This document shows, one piece after another, positions 28,860 to 40,600 of a DNA stretch of 64,000 bases; the stretch's first letter is position 1; every line of letters starts with the position of its first letter. Position numbers and translations under genes: made by a program. The notes below the pieces were generated by a model. The model ran no database searches. It was not told where the DNA came from and saw only the letters and a list, made by a program, of their open reading frames with translations. This stretch comes from Oceanimonas baumannii (GTDB taxonomy: Bacteria; Pseudomonadota; Gammaproteobacteria; Enterobacterales; Aeromonadaceae), in assembly GCF_002245495.1 (NCBI RefSeq), contig NZ_NQJF01000015.1, positions 1 to 64,000 of the forward strand. The letters run 5' to 3'.

Positions 28860-29898
28860 TCAGCAGCCGTTTCACCAGTTCATCAGCCGGTAATGCCCGG
28901 GTGCGCTGTACACCGGTACCTGCCCAGTGAGCGGCAAAATCATCACAACCCTGCCGGGCAGCCGCTCCGTGCAGTCGTTTGGCGGCATCATAGGCCACCG
29001 GATAATCCGGTACCACCGGGGCACCTTCAGCCTCGCCGTGTTCAATCAAGCGGTTCAGCAGCCCCCGAGCGGGCCGGCCCGACAAGGTGCGGGTTAACCG
29101 GGTCTCACCGGCATTCATCAGCCGCTGGCGGTAGGCTTCGTTGGCGGCCGATTCCGGACAGGCCACAAAGGCGGTACCCAACTGTACCGCTGCAGCACCC
29201 AACGCCAGCATGGCCTGTATATCTTCACCATCCATAATGCCTCCGGCGGCTATCACCGGCAGCCGGCATTCCTTGACCAGCAATGATACCAGCCCGGCGG
29301 TACTCAGCTGGTTGTCGTGCGCACCGGGATCAAACATGCCCCGGTGTCCGCCGGCTTCAATGCCCTGTGCCACCACCCCGTGAATACCGGCCGTTTCAAT
29401 GGCACGGGCCTCTTCCAGACTGGTGGCACTGGCGAGGGTGGTCACACCGGCACGGTGCAGACGTTCAACAAACGGTGCCGGTGGCAGACCAAAATGAAAG
29501 CTGACCACGGCAGGACGCAGCTCCAGCAGTAACTCCTGCATGGCGTCGTTGTGATTAAAGCTGGTATAAATTTCTTCCAGCTGCGCCGGTACCGGTTCTC
29601 CCTGTCCGTCAAAGAATGGCTGCAGGTGTTGCAGCCAGGCCGCTTCTACCCTGGCATCACGCCGGGCCGGCGCATGACAGAACACATTAGTATTAAAGGG
29701 CTTGTCGGTGAGTTGTCGGGTTTGTTCTATCTGCCGGCGGGCATCCGCCACCGAGCTGGCCCCCAATCCCAAAGAGCCCAGCCCCCCGGCATTGGACACT
29801 GCCGCAGCGAGTGTTGGCGTAGACAACCCCGCCATGGGCGCCTGGATAAGGGGATAACGTATTCCCAGAAGGGCTAGCAACTCACTGTGTGACGACAT
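28822..29898 (-). CDS. nitronate monooxygenase
   Basis: FMN-dependent TIM-barrel enzyme of 358 residues that oxidises alkyl nitronates such as propionate-3-nitronate. It shows YPLIQAPMAG at the start, AVSNAGGLGSLG, VSFHFGLPP, the FMN-phosphate site AAGGIMDGEDIQAMLALGAAAVQLGTAF, and GIEAGGHRG with the catalytic His. It overlaps the AraC gene downstream. Fits class I NMO. Confidence 0.9.
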   Translation of the reverse strand: MSSHSELLALLGIRYPLIQAPMAGLSTPTLAAAVSNAGGLGSLGLGASSVADARRQIEQTRQLTDKPFNTNVFCHAPARRDARVEAAWLQHLQPFFDGQGEPVPAQLEEIYTSFNHNDAMQELLLELRPAVVSFHFGLPPAPFVERLHRAGVTTLASATSLEEARAIETAGIHGVVAQGIEAGGHRGMFDPGAHDNQLSTAGLVSLLVKECRLPVIAAGGIMDGEDIQAMLALGAAAVQLGTAFVACPESAANEAYRQRLMNAGETRLTRTLSGRPARGLLNRLIEHGEAEGAPVVPDYPVAYDAAKRLHGAAARQGCDDFAAHWAGTGVQRTRALPADELVKRLLNEAGVRVVNGAC

Positions 29899-30007
29899 TG
29901 GGACTCCTTGTTGAACCGACAGAAATAACCATTTTCTGGTGCTCCCTTAGCCTATAGCGCTATCCTCGGTAAAACAACGAGCGCCAGACTCTGGCCAGAA
30001 AAGCGTA

Positions 30008-30661
30008 TCAAGCGGGGTCTGTAGCAGGGCTTTCCGGTACCGCCTTTTGCCAGTAATCATACAGTCCGTTGATATCGGCTGAGCACAGCAAATGCATGAC
30101 ACCCTGCAATTGTTCATCACGCCAATGCCACCATTGCATCTGCTGTAGCTGCTCAATCTGTGCCGGTTCAAAACGGAAACGCAGATGTCTGGCCGGGCTC
30201 CCTCCTACCACGGAGAACGGTGCGACATCTTTGGTAACAAGGGCCCTGCTGGCAATCACGGCGCCATTGCCAATACAGACACCGGGCATAATCATGGCTT
30301 CCGAGCCAATCCATACATCGTGCCCTATTTGCGTATCTCCCGCTCGCACAAAGCCGTCGCTTGCCCCCTTAAAACAGGGCTCCGTCTGATAAAAAAACGG
30401 AAACGTACTGATCCAGTCGGTGCGGTGTCCCTGATTGCCCGCCATCATAAAAACAGCGCCAGAGCCGATAGAGCAGAAATTACCGATAATCAGCTTGTCC
30501 ACATCATCCCGATCGGGAGCCAGGTAACGGGCGCAGTCATCAAAACCGTGACCATGGTAATAACCGGAGTAATAACTGTGCCGGCCCACCCGGATATTGG
30601 GGTTGCTCACCTGCTCACGCAGCGACTTCCCGGAAAAAGGACTGTCAAAAAACGCACTCAT
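30008..30661 (-). CDS. catB: CatB-type xenobiotic O-acetyltransferase
   Basis: Left-handed beta-helix (hexapeptide) acetyltransferase of the chloramphenicol-acetylating XAT family, which uses acetyl-CoA. The protein aligns along its length with CatB enzymes: [63 protein letters not shown] (the catalytic His is in GNQGH), [12 protein letters not shown] and VVGGSPA. I chose the ATG at 30661 (217 residues, GGAG nine bases upstream); the open frame to 30709 overlaps the preceding gene. This is a housekeeping-like chromosomal copy; resistance is possible but not shown. Confidence 0.88.
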   Translation of the reverse strand: MSAFFDSPFSGKSLREQVSNPNIRVGRHSYYSGYYHGHGFDDCARYLAPDRDDVDKLIIGNFCSIGSGAVFMMAGNQGHRTDWISTFPFFYQTEPCFKGASDGFVRAGDTQIGHDVWIGSEAMIMPGVCIGNGAVIASRALVTKDVAPFSVVGGSPARHLRFRFEPAQIEQLQQMQWWHWRDEQLQGVMHLLCSADINGLYDYWQKAVPESPATDPA

Positions 30662-30681
30662 ACCTTCATACTCCATGACAT

Positions 30682-31521
30682 TCATCGACCGAAATCTTTC
30701 AGCATCCACACATCACACCCGCCATGCACCGACCCCGCAAGCGGTGCCTTCAGATGGCGAAAACCCAATTGTTCATACAAACAAATGGCGGCGCTCATAT
30801 TGCCCAGGGTGTCCAGGTAGCAGGACGCAAACCCCTGCCCGGCAGCAAAGTCAAGGCAGGCGTCGGCAAGTTGCCGCCCGATACCATGCCCCCGGGCAGC
30901 AGGCAGCAGAAACAGTTTTTTCAGCTCGCACACTCCAGGCATGCCATTCAACGGTGCCAGACCGGCACCGCCCACTATCTCGCCGTTCAGCCGGGCAACA
31001 AAATAACGGCTGTGATGCTCAAGACAATAATGACGGCTCATGCACAGCACCTCTTCATCACCGGGGCCAAAGCCCTCCCCCACGGCACCAAACTCTGCCC
31101 CCACATGCTGAATAATCCGGCAAATAGCGGCGTCATCTTCCGCCGTGATGGGCGTAATGGCATACCGGTTTTGTGGTGGAAAGAACACCGCCAGCCAGAC
31201 CGTTGGCTGCGTCTGATGGGTATGACATACCCTGTGCTTTTGATGCGCAGGAATATAAAGATAGTCACCGGGAGCCAGTGCCTGCCGGCGGCCATCGGCA
31301 AACTCCAGGGTGCCACTGCCGGTGAGCACCAGTACCCACTCATCTTCGTCCTGATCGTACCAGCCTTCGGCTGGTGAGGTGTGGCCAAGGGACACAATGC
31401 GTTCAATGCGTACGCCAGGTGTCGTAAGCAAGGCATCAAATTGCTCTTCGGCAAGGTTTGCCGGCAAAGAGGAAAGCAGATTATTCATATCGTCGTTCAG
31501 TGCAGCTAACGTAGCCGGCAT
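30682..31521 (-). CDS. cupin-GNAT acetyltransferase fusion protein
   Basis: 279 residues (or 268 from the ATG at 31488, where the cupin homology MNNLLSSLP begins). Residues about 20-115 form a small cupin ([33 protein letters not shown]). Residues about 120-279 form a GNAT acetyltransferase ([36 protein letters not shown] with the acetyl-CoA-binding R-G-x-G-I-G, and [11 protein letters not shown]). The two domains are usually separate proteins. Neither start has a clear Shine-Dalgarno site. It ends 20 bases before catB, so two acetyltransferases are probably co-expressed. Substrate unknown. Confidence 0.82.
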   Translation of the reverse strand: MPATLAALNDDMNNLLSSLPANLAEEQFDALLTTPGVRIERIVSLGHTSPAEGWYDQDEDEWVLVLTGSGTLEFADGRRQALAPGDYLYIPAHQKHRVCHTHQTQPTVWLAVFFPPQNRYAITPITAEDDAAICRIIQHVGAEFGAVGEGFGPGDEEVLCMSRHYCLEHHSRYFVARLNGEIVGGAGLAPLNGMPGVCELKKLFLLPAARGHGIGRQLADACLDFAAGQGFASCYLDTLGNMSAAICLYEQLGFRHLKAPLAGSVHGGCDVWMLKDFGR

Positions 31522-31547
31522 AGTAACAAGCCAGGCAGACTGACCAC

Positions 31548-31581
31548 AAAAAAATGCCGGGCTGAACGCCCGGCATTTTTT
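31548..31581. terminator. bidirectional rho-independent terminator
   Basis: The stem GCCGGGC / GCCCGGC with loop TGAAC is flanked by A6 and T6 runs, so it can end transcripts in both directions. It lies just past the adhesin stop codon (minus strand), insulating the adhesin from the cupin-GNAT gene. Confidence 0.9.
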
Positions 31582-31604
31582 ATTTCCTGTTTACCTGATT
31601 TCAA

Positions 31605-34600
31605 TTAGTCGACAATCAGATTGTTGGAAACCTCCAGAGTGATGTTATTGCCATCGGTAGAGGTATAGGTGGTATAACCCTCTTTCAGCGAAGTACCGGC
31701 ATCCCAGCCGTCACCAAGAGTCAGACTGTCTTCATCAGTATTACCCTCAATCCGAAGATTCTTTCCGGTATCAGTCATATCCAGCACATCACTGGCACTG
31801 AGCATATCGATCTTGCTGGCACCGTTACTGGTCATATCAAGCACTTCAATATTATCCAGATTGGCTGCCAGCTCACTGCCGGTCAGCTCTTCACCAAAAC
31901 GCAGCTGAATGGTGTCTTCACCATCACGGCCGTTAATGGCATCTCCGGTCCAGAGCAGGTTATCGTCGCCGGTGGTAGGCAGCTTGTCTGACACATTAAC
32001 CGCCACGGAACCTGTTGCCGATGCGGAGGGAGCGCCGACTGCATTGCCATTGGCATCCACCTCCTGAGTTGTCGCGGTAACTGTAATGTCGCCTGTCATG
32101 CCAGAGTGAACGAAGCCCAGCCCGTCCAGCTCCTCTTGCGTGAGGCCGGTAATGGTGTGCTTGCCATCAGCAAAGCTTACCCGCTCGGCAGCAATTTCCA
32201 CACCCTCCACATAGAACAGGGTTTTTTCACCATCGGTAAAGCCTTCAAGCTCCAGGGTTGTGCGCTCGGTATGGCCGTCGGTAGCGCCGGTAAAGTCATT
32301 GGCTACCGGATCCTTCATGGCCGCGTTCAGGTTCAGCTTGATCACATCCCCTGCATCACCAAAGCTCAGGGTCGGGTTAATGGTAATGCCATCCGCAAGC
32401 GGATTCACCACCAGATCGAACCCGATTTCTGTGCCGGTGGGAGCAAGACCGGTTTCACCGCTCATCACCGTCAGCTTCAAACCATCCAGTGTACCGCTCC
32501 AGTTTTTGGGCGGCACCACGGCAATGTAACCGGGCAGGCCACTTGGGTCGGTAATGGGCAGCGACCAGATGTTATTGCCATTTGCGTCTTTACCGGCGTT
32601 ATTGGCAAGACCGGCAGTGGCTGCATCGGCACCCACATACACCACAAAACCCGGGGGCAGACCGTTAATAAAGGCGGCATCAATGACTTCATCGGTATCC
32701 ACCAGCCCCTGACCTGCCAGATTGAGCTCAATGGGTGCAGGCGTTGTCAGATCCTGGGTCTGTTCATCACCTTCAGCGGTAATGGTCGCTTCAAAACCAC
32801 TGTTACTCTTTTCAATAATGAGGGTGCCATTACCTTCTGACTTGATGATATTACTGGCACCGGTTTCCTGGTTATTTACCCAGGCATTGACTGTCAGGCT
32901 GCCGGTCTGATGAGGCTGATTAGAGTCCGGACGGAACGTCAGCGCCGGCGGCTGGCCGTTGGCCTCCAGCGGGATTTCATACACACCGGTAACATCATTC
33001 GGTTCCAGCGTGTTGCCATCGGCATCCAGTAACTCACCGGCAAGGCCGGTATCACCCAGCTGCACATACAGAATATCCCCCTCAACGTTGGAGAAACCGC
33101 CATCAGGCAGGTTTTCCAGGCTGATATTCAGGCTGATATCTTCACCTTCGCCTGCCGGAGCCGCTGCCACCGTAACCGTTGTTTCGTCGGTTGCCGGCGT
33201 CAGGTTGACACTGGGTTTCAGCTCGTCCTGCTTGCTCAGGCCATCGGCATGCACCGATACGGTGACATCCAGCGGCAGGCCACCGGGCAGGTTATTGTTG
33301 TTGGCATGTTCCGGTGCCAGTACCTTGATCTCATCCAGCAAACCAGCCAATTTGGTGTCAGCATTGTCACCGGATGCCACATCCACAGACTTGGTCCAGA
33401 GCACCACGGTTTCACCGTTTTCAGTGACTTCTGTACGCGTCAGCAGAACACCAGAGGCATCCGTGAAGACGGTATCATCATCCGGGCTGGTACGCAGGGT
33501 CACCGTTATCTGATAACTATCCACATTTCCGCCGGTGATGGTACCAACCACCTGCTCAGCCAGTGAGAACCCTGAGTCCTCTGTTTGCACCGTGTTTTTA
33601 TCACTCAGCTCAACATCAGGCAGTTCGGTATCCGGACCAGGTCCTTGATTAATATCGAGGTTAAAGCTGATTTCCGCCTGTTTCTGGCTGCTGGCACCGG
33701 TATCCTTGCTGTAACCGGTCACTGTAATGGCACTGGTGCCAGTACCCGCCAGGCCGGTCACGTTAAACACCAGATCCTTGGTGAGCGTATCGGCATTAAA
33801 GCTGTCACTGGTATTTATCAGCCACTGACCCGGAGCGGTTTGCACCGCACCTTCCACATTCACCCCCTGCGGCACGCCATCAATGACAATATGAGTGAGC
33901 TGCTCACTGCCGTCGGTATCGGTCTTGTTACCGGCATTGGCATCGGCCTGCTGGCTGATATCCACTTTAACCGTGACCTTGCCGGTGCCGTTAACAGTGG
34001 CAGTACCGGTTGTGTCATCAAAATTGAAACTGTCTTCACCACTTACTACCGCGGTAATGGTATTTAGCTCAGCTCCAATATTATCGGTAACCGCGCCGAC
34101 AATCAGATCATGAGTCGCTGTACCCTTTTGCACCGTTACTTCATCAACATTGCCATCAGTGGACGGATCGGTCACCTTGTAATACTCAACCTCAAGTCGT
34201 TGAGTTCCGCTGAAGTTGGCATCAGCCTTGACATACACGCTGTTCACATCCGCGCCAGAGAACACATAGTAACCATCTGCACCGGGAATCAGCTCGGTCG
34301 TACCATCAGCATCGCTGTAGAAGGTAAAGCCATCCACCGCCTTGATTTTAACTTCGGTAATAAACTCGTCGGTATCACCGTTCTGATGCACAGCACTCAG
34401 ATCCAACTTGCCGATGGTGTCTTCTGTCAGATTGGAGCTGACACTAAGATCCGCCTCAGGCGAAGGCGTAACGGTAAAACCAATGTTTTCCGGATCAAAG
34501 AAGGTTTCCGAGTCATTATCGTTTTCGGTGACCACCGGCTGAGCGGTAAAGCTCACGCTGCCGCTGTAGTTGGGCGGCAGGGTAATTTTTACCTTACTCA

Positions 34601-37600
34601 GCTGGTTTTCATCAATTACCCACACCCGGTCTGGGCCGCTGCCCCCCAGCACACTGCCGGCCCCGACCAGATTAAACCCATCCGGCAGACCGCTGAGGCG
34701 CAGGGTAACGGCTTCAGAGCCATCACCGCTTGTTTCACCGCTGCCAAAGGAGGTGATCAAGTCACTCAGAGCAACCTGGTTGGCCCCGGCGGCATCGTCG
34801 AGATCCTGTTCGACATAAACCTTATCTTGAACAAGTTCCAACTTCGGCTCATCGGGTACCCCCTGCACCGTGATATTGATATCCAGCTCCTGAGAGAGTG
34901 ATTCATCAACCGGGCTGTGGACCTCAACTCCATTTTTATCAATGTAAGTCAATGTATCCACGGAAACCGCTTCGACCTTCAGGTCGATCGACTCGTTGCT
35001 GTCTTTGGGCGGTGTCAGCGTAGGCTGCTTGCTGGCGTCAAAGTCCTCAATGATCAGGGAACCACCGGTGATATTGCCGTTGGCCTCACTATATTCCACC
35101 CCGTTATAAGTGATGGTGGCACCGGCAGGAATACCACTGATAGTGACATTAAAAGTTTCATCACTGTCACTACTGGTGGGGTTGATATTCAGCGCAACCG
35201 GCACATCTTCATCAGTGGTGATACGGGCATTTACCTTCAGAGTGACCTGATCCGCTACAGGGTGCACAATCACGTTGGTCAGCCAGGACTCACCGGATAC
35301 GGCCATGTTCGTTGCTGCACCGGTATCCTCGTCGTAATCGACAGTACCTGCCTCAACCTTGATTTTGACCACGCCGCTGAAGTTAGCCGGCCCTTTAAAC
35401 TCAAGGCTATCCAGATATTCCACCGGAATTTTCACCGGCTCGCCATTGAAGATACCTCCCTTAAACTCGCCAGAAGCATCCTTGTATCTGAAGACAGAGC
35501 CATCCAGCGGGTTGCCGGTTTCGTTGATCTGGGCATTGTTGCCAACCACATCATAAGGCGTTAACAGCGCAAAGGTCTCTTCGCTGCCGTCACCACCGGT
35601 GACACCGGTCCCCTCTCCGTTCGGAGCTTTTCCATCTTCGTTGCTCCAGCCAGTTTCGAGACTGAAACCCGCATCCTTGCCAAGCAACATAAACTCATCT
35701 TCGTTGCCTGCGGTGGTATATTCATGACTCGGGTTAATGGTGACATCAACACCATGACTGCCATCAGAATCGGTGTTCGCATCCTCGGCAACCGGAGTCA
35801 CCGTTATGTTCAAGTCATGTGCCCACTCCTGGCTTTCCGGGTTACCGGACGCGGTATTGGCTCCATCCTCTTCGGTGGTGATATACACCTTGATGGTGCC
35901 ATCAGAAGAGCTGTGCGCCGGAGGTTGCAGGGTGAATTCCTTGATTTGATCCAGCGTGTACTCACCCACACCAGTACCTACAGTCAGTATCAGGCCGCCG
36001 CCAGACGCATCCCCACCGTCCGGTACGGTTACCGGATCCCCACTGTGGTCGTACAAAATCCAGGTGCCACCCTCAGTGGGAAAATCGGTAATACGTACCT
36101 GCGTAATGCTCTCGCTGCCGTCGGTATCGTTCAGCCCAAGTTTGTCGAGGAAAGCGACCGCCGTATCTTCCGGCGTTGCATCAGGGTTCTCGAGTTTAAC
36201 GTCATCCGGCTTGGCATAAACACGCAGCTCCAGATCCACACTCACCGACTCGGTTGTGGTTGTCACAGAGCTGTCACCATCACTGTCTTTGGTGTTCAGC
36301 GTGATGGTGACCTTATCCGCAGTGCTGTTGGAGTAATCCGTCGGCAGCTTGATGCTGAAGCCCGGGTTGCCGCCGTTATTGGTGTTCATGTAATCCGCTT
36401 CCGGCATACTGATGTTACCTTCAGAGTCAGCGGTATATTTTTTGCCATTAATAGTGACAACCGTGCCTGCCGGCAGTCCGGAAATGTCGTACCAATAAGA
36501 CTCGGAGCCGTCGGTATCCTTGAGGGTTTCTCCCAGCACGTCCTGCAAGTTCAGGGTGCCGTCTTCTTCCATGGATACGGTGATTTTGCCGTTATTTCCG
36601 CCAGATGCTTCAGTCACTGCGATGCTGGTCGCCCCGGTATTTCCGGCCTCAGTCAGTGAAATCCCAGGCGCGTCAGTCACCGCCTGCACATCCACGGTAA
36701 TGGTTTGCTGGCTGTTGGAGCCGTTGGTACCGCTGACCTGGCTATCCGGCAGCTTGTTGCCGGTGCTATTCACCTCATAACTGTCAACGCTGACCACCAC
36801 ATCGAAGTTTTCATGGCGATCGTCTGCCGGCTGGGCCTTGATGGCTTCGTATTCGGCTTGAGTCACGTAGTTAACCGAACCATCATTAGCCGTTGTTAAG
36901 CCATTCAGATGCAAGTCAGCCACATCAGTAATCACAAACTTATAAACACCATCAGAGCTTACCAGGGCTGAGCCATCTCCTTTGGTCAGCACTGTTCCTG
37001 CCGGTGCACTGGAGCCAAGGCTGAGCGTAATTTCACCCAAACGCTCGGGATCATCACCGCTGTCTTCAGCAGCCCCGTTCTCGTCCGTATTATCGGTAAT
37101 CACCGGTACTTTCAGGCCCAGTGCAACTGAAGTGTCTTCCTTCGTTTGAACGACAACCGCATCAACATCACCGGTCTGCGTGCCATGCGGAATATCCGGC
37201 GCATCGGAAACCGGTTTCACCGTCACTTCAACGGTATACGTCTTGGTGTCGTTATCGGTAATGGTGGTGTAGGTAAAGGAGTCCTTGCCACTGTAGTTGG
37301 GAGCAGGCTCGTAGGAGATGGTACCGTCGGCATTCACCTTGACCCTACCATGGGACGTTGTAACCCAGCCTTCTGTATCAGGCGTACCATCGTTAATGCT
37401 GGTGTTATCACCGGTCGCATCCGCGTTGGTATTAAAGGTATTGCCCGCGCCTTCACTCACGCTGTCTTCAATCACAGTAACGAGCTGAGGCTCTGACGGA
37501 TCAACCGCATCATCTTTCACCGTAATGGTGAAACCGGTATCAACTGAATCACCGTCTTTATCGGTGACCTGAATGTTGTCAAATACCAGGCCCAGCTCGT

Positions 37601-40600
37601 CAACTGTATTGCCAATGTCATCAACATGGTCCAGTGCGCCGTTCAGGATAAACTGGTAACCGGGCGTGCCGGTGGGATCGGTAATAACAACCGTAAACAC
37701 AGGCGTTTGGCTGCTCTCACCTTCCTTGTAGGCAATCAGGGTATGGCCATCGGTGCTGACTTCATATGCCAGCGCCTTATCGGCAGACGTGAGCCCGAGA
37801 TCTTTAAGAGCAGCAGCAGTGCCAGCAGTAAATTGCACATCACCGGCGCCATCGGTACCAAAGTCCACATTCAGGCTGTTGCTCACCGTAATTTGAGCAG
37901 GGTCTTCAGTGCCAATACTGCCTTTGGCAAGGTATGCTTCATCCACAGTACCACCGGCAGGGGCGGCAGTAATGGCAGGGCCGTCATCCTTAAACTCAAG
38001 CTGGCCACCAAGCTCGATGGAGGCCGAGTCACTGTCACCATCTTTATCTGTCGCTGTAGCCGTCAACTTGATGCTGTCTGATGGCAGGGTAAATGCATCA
38101 TCCGGATTCTTGGGATCACCATGGATCATAGGGCGCTGCTGAGTCAGGGTGACATTACCGTCAGCATCTACAGTCACGGTAAACACGGTTTCACCATCGG
38201 CAGTGCCACCATCAACCACACCTTTTACCGTTCCGTTTTCAAGCACCAGCTTGATGGAGTCACCGGTAGCGGTGTCTTTCAGATCAGCCAAGCCTGCTGC
38301 ACTGTTGTTTACTTCCAAGGTGTATACGACGCTGTCTGTAGCTGCTGCGCCATCGGCACCAAACTGATAATCAAAGGCTCCGGCAAAACTGTTTTTTGCC
38401 TCGGTTCCCAGCGTGGTTTCATCGACGATCAGGTTATCTGGCAATGTGCCAGTAGCAGATACTACCGGCGCATCATCCACAATGGTGATGGTAACGGTGT
38501 TGGTAACGGTGTTGCCGAACTGATCGACTGCGGTGTAGGTAAAGCTGTCAGTCTCGTCGCCAGCCAAGTCTGTGGTGGTGCCGGTCAGGGTATAGTTGAA
38601 GGTGCCGTCGGCGTTCACCGTCCAGTCACCAAAGCTGGCCGAACCGCTTTGTGGGCCATCAACATTCCAGCCCGGCTGCAGATCAAGGCTGCCATTAGTG
38701 ATTTTCTCGCCGTTCGAGTCGGGGGCAGTGCCGTTCGCCAGCCCGGCTTCATCCACCTGGCCAGCGGTATCCACTGGCGAGCCGGTGACATCCGCCACAT
38801 CGATGGTCAGGGTGGTTTCTACCAGATCGCCGTCGCTGTCTTTAACGGTATAAGTAAATACGTCCTGGGCATCGGCAGTGATGCTATTGGCATTGGCCAC
38901 ATAGGTGTAGCTGCCATCGGCATTCAGCGTCAGGGTGCCGTACTGACCGACGATTTCCTGACCAACACTGGTATTCTCGGCGGCCACCCCGCTGTTACCG
39001 GCCACCACGCCCACCACGGCATGGCCGTTGTTGGCCCAGCCATCGGCACCAGATTTATCGTTGCCCAGCACGCCATTGTTGGCGTCCACCGTCAGGGTCT
39101 CCCCTTCGGTTACCTTGTCTGTGTCGGCCACGGCCACGGGCGCATCGTCCACAATGGTGATGGTCACGGTGTTTTCCACAGTATTACCAAACTCATCCAC
39201 CACTATGTAGGTGAAGCTGTCGGTCTCTGGTTGGCCATTTACGTCTTCAGTACGCTGAGTCAGGGTGTAGCTAAAAGTACCATCAGCATTTACCGTCCAG
39301 TCACCAAAGCTGGCCGAACCGCTTTGTGGGCCATCAACATTCCAGCCCGGCTGCAGATCAAGGCTGCCATTAGTGATTTTCTCGCCGTTCGAGTCGGGGG
39401 CAGTGCCGTCCGCCAGCCCGGCTTCATTCACCTGGCCAGCGGTATCAACTGGCGAGCCGGTGACATCGGCCACATCGATGGTCAGGGTGGTTTCCACCAG
39501 ATCACCATCACTGTCTTTAACGGTATAAGTAAATACGTCCTGGGCTTCGGCAGTGATGCTATTGGCATTGGCCACATAGGTGTAGCTGCCATCGGCATTC
39601 AGCGTCAGGGTGCCGTACTGACCGACGATTTCCTGGCCAACACTGGTGTTCTCGGCGGCTACGCCGCTGTTACCGGCCTCCACGCCCACCACGGCATTAC
39701 CGCTGTGGGCCCAGCCATCGGCACCGGATTTATCGTTGCCAAGCACGCCATTGCTGGCGTCCACCGTCAGGGTGTTCCCTTCGGTTACGTTGTCTGTGTC
39801 GGCCACGGCCACGGGCACATCATCCACGATCTTGATGGTCAGATCGCCGCTGTTGGTGTCACCGTCACGGTCAGTGGCGGCAATGGTGAAGCGGTCGTTG
39901 GTATCCTCGCCGGTCACCTCCGGTGCCGTGGTCAGGGTGTAGTCATAGTCGATGGTAATGGTGCCATCGGTGCCCTGACTGAACCCGTTCAGCACCAGTT
40001 CACCGTACTGGGTAGTGATGGTTTGATCGGTACCAGCCAGCCCTTCCACCTGCGCTTTGCTCAGAGTCAGGGTGGCCGGCTGGCCGTTAACATCGGTGTA
40101 ACTGATGGTCACGTCCGCCAGGCCGTCCAGCGCCACCAGAGTGAACTGATTGCTCACCTGGGTATCCAGTGCCTTAGGCGACGAGCCGTTGCTCAGGCCG
40201 CTTTCAAACACCACCTGATCGGTGATATTGCCATCAGGCGTGGTGGCCTCGTTGTTGTGGGGCACGTCCACGGTGACACTATCATCGGCACCGTTAATGG
40301 TAATAGTCACGGTCGCCGTCGACTTGTCACCATCCTGATCGGTAATGGTGTAGCTGAACACTTCATCATTCAGTGCTTCACCGTCTGTCAGCCCTTGTAC
40401 GATCTGGTTGTCGTTATCCAGTGTGTAGGTGTAGCCACCGTCCGGGTTCAGCGTCAGGGTGCCGTATTTGCCGGTGATGGTCAGGCTGCTGTCAGGCACG
40501 TGCGCGCCTTCAGCCACGGTGCCCGTGACCACGCCGGTCACGGTGGCGCCGTCAGCCCCCGTGGTGTCGGCTACATCGGTCGCTGCCCCATTGGCAATCA

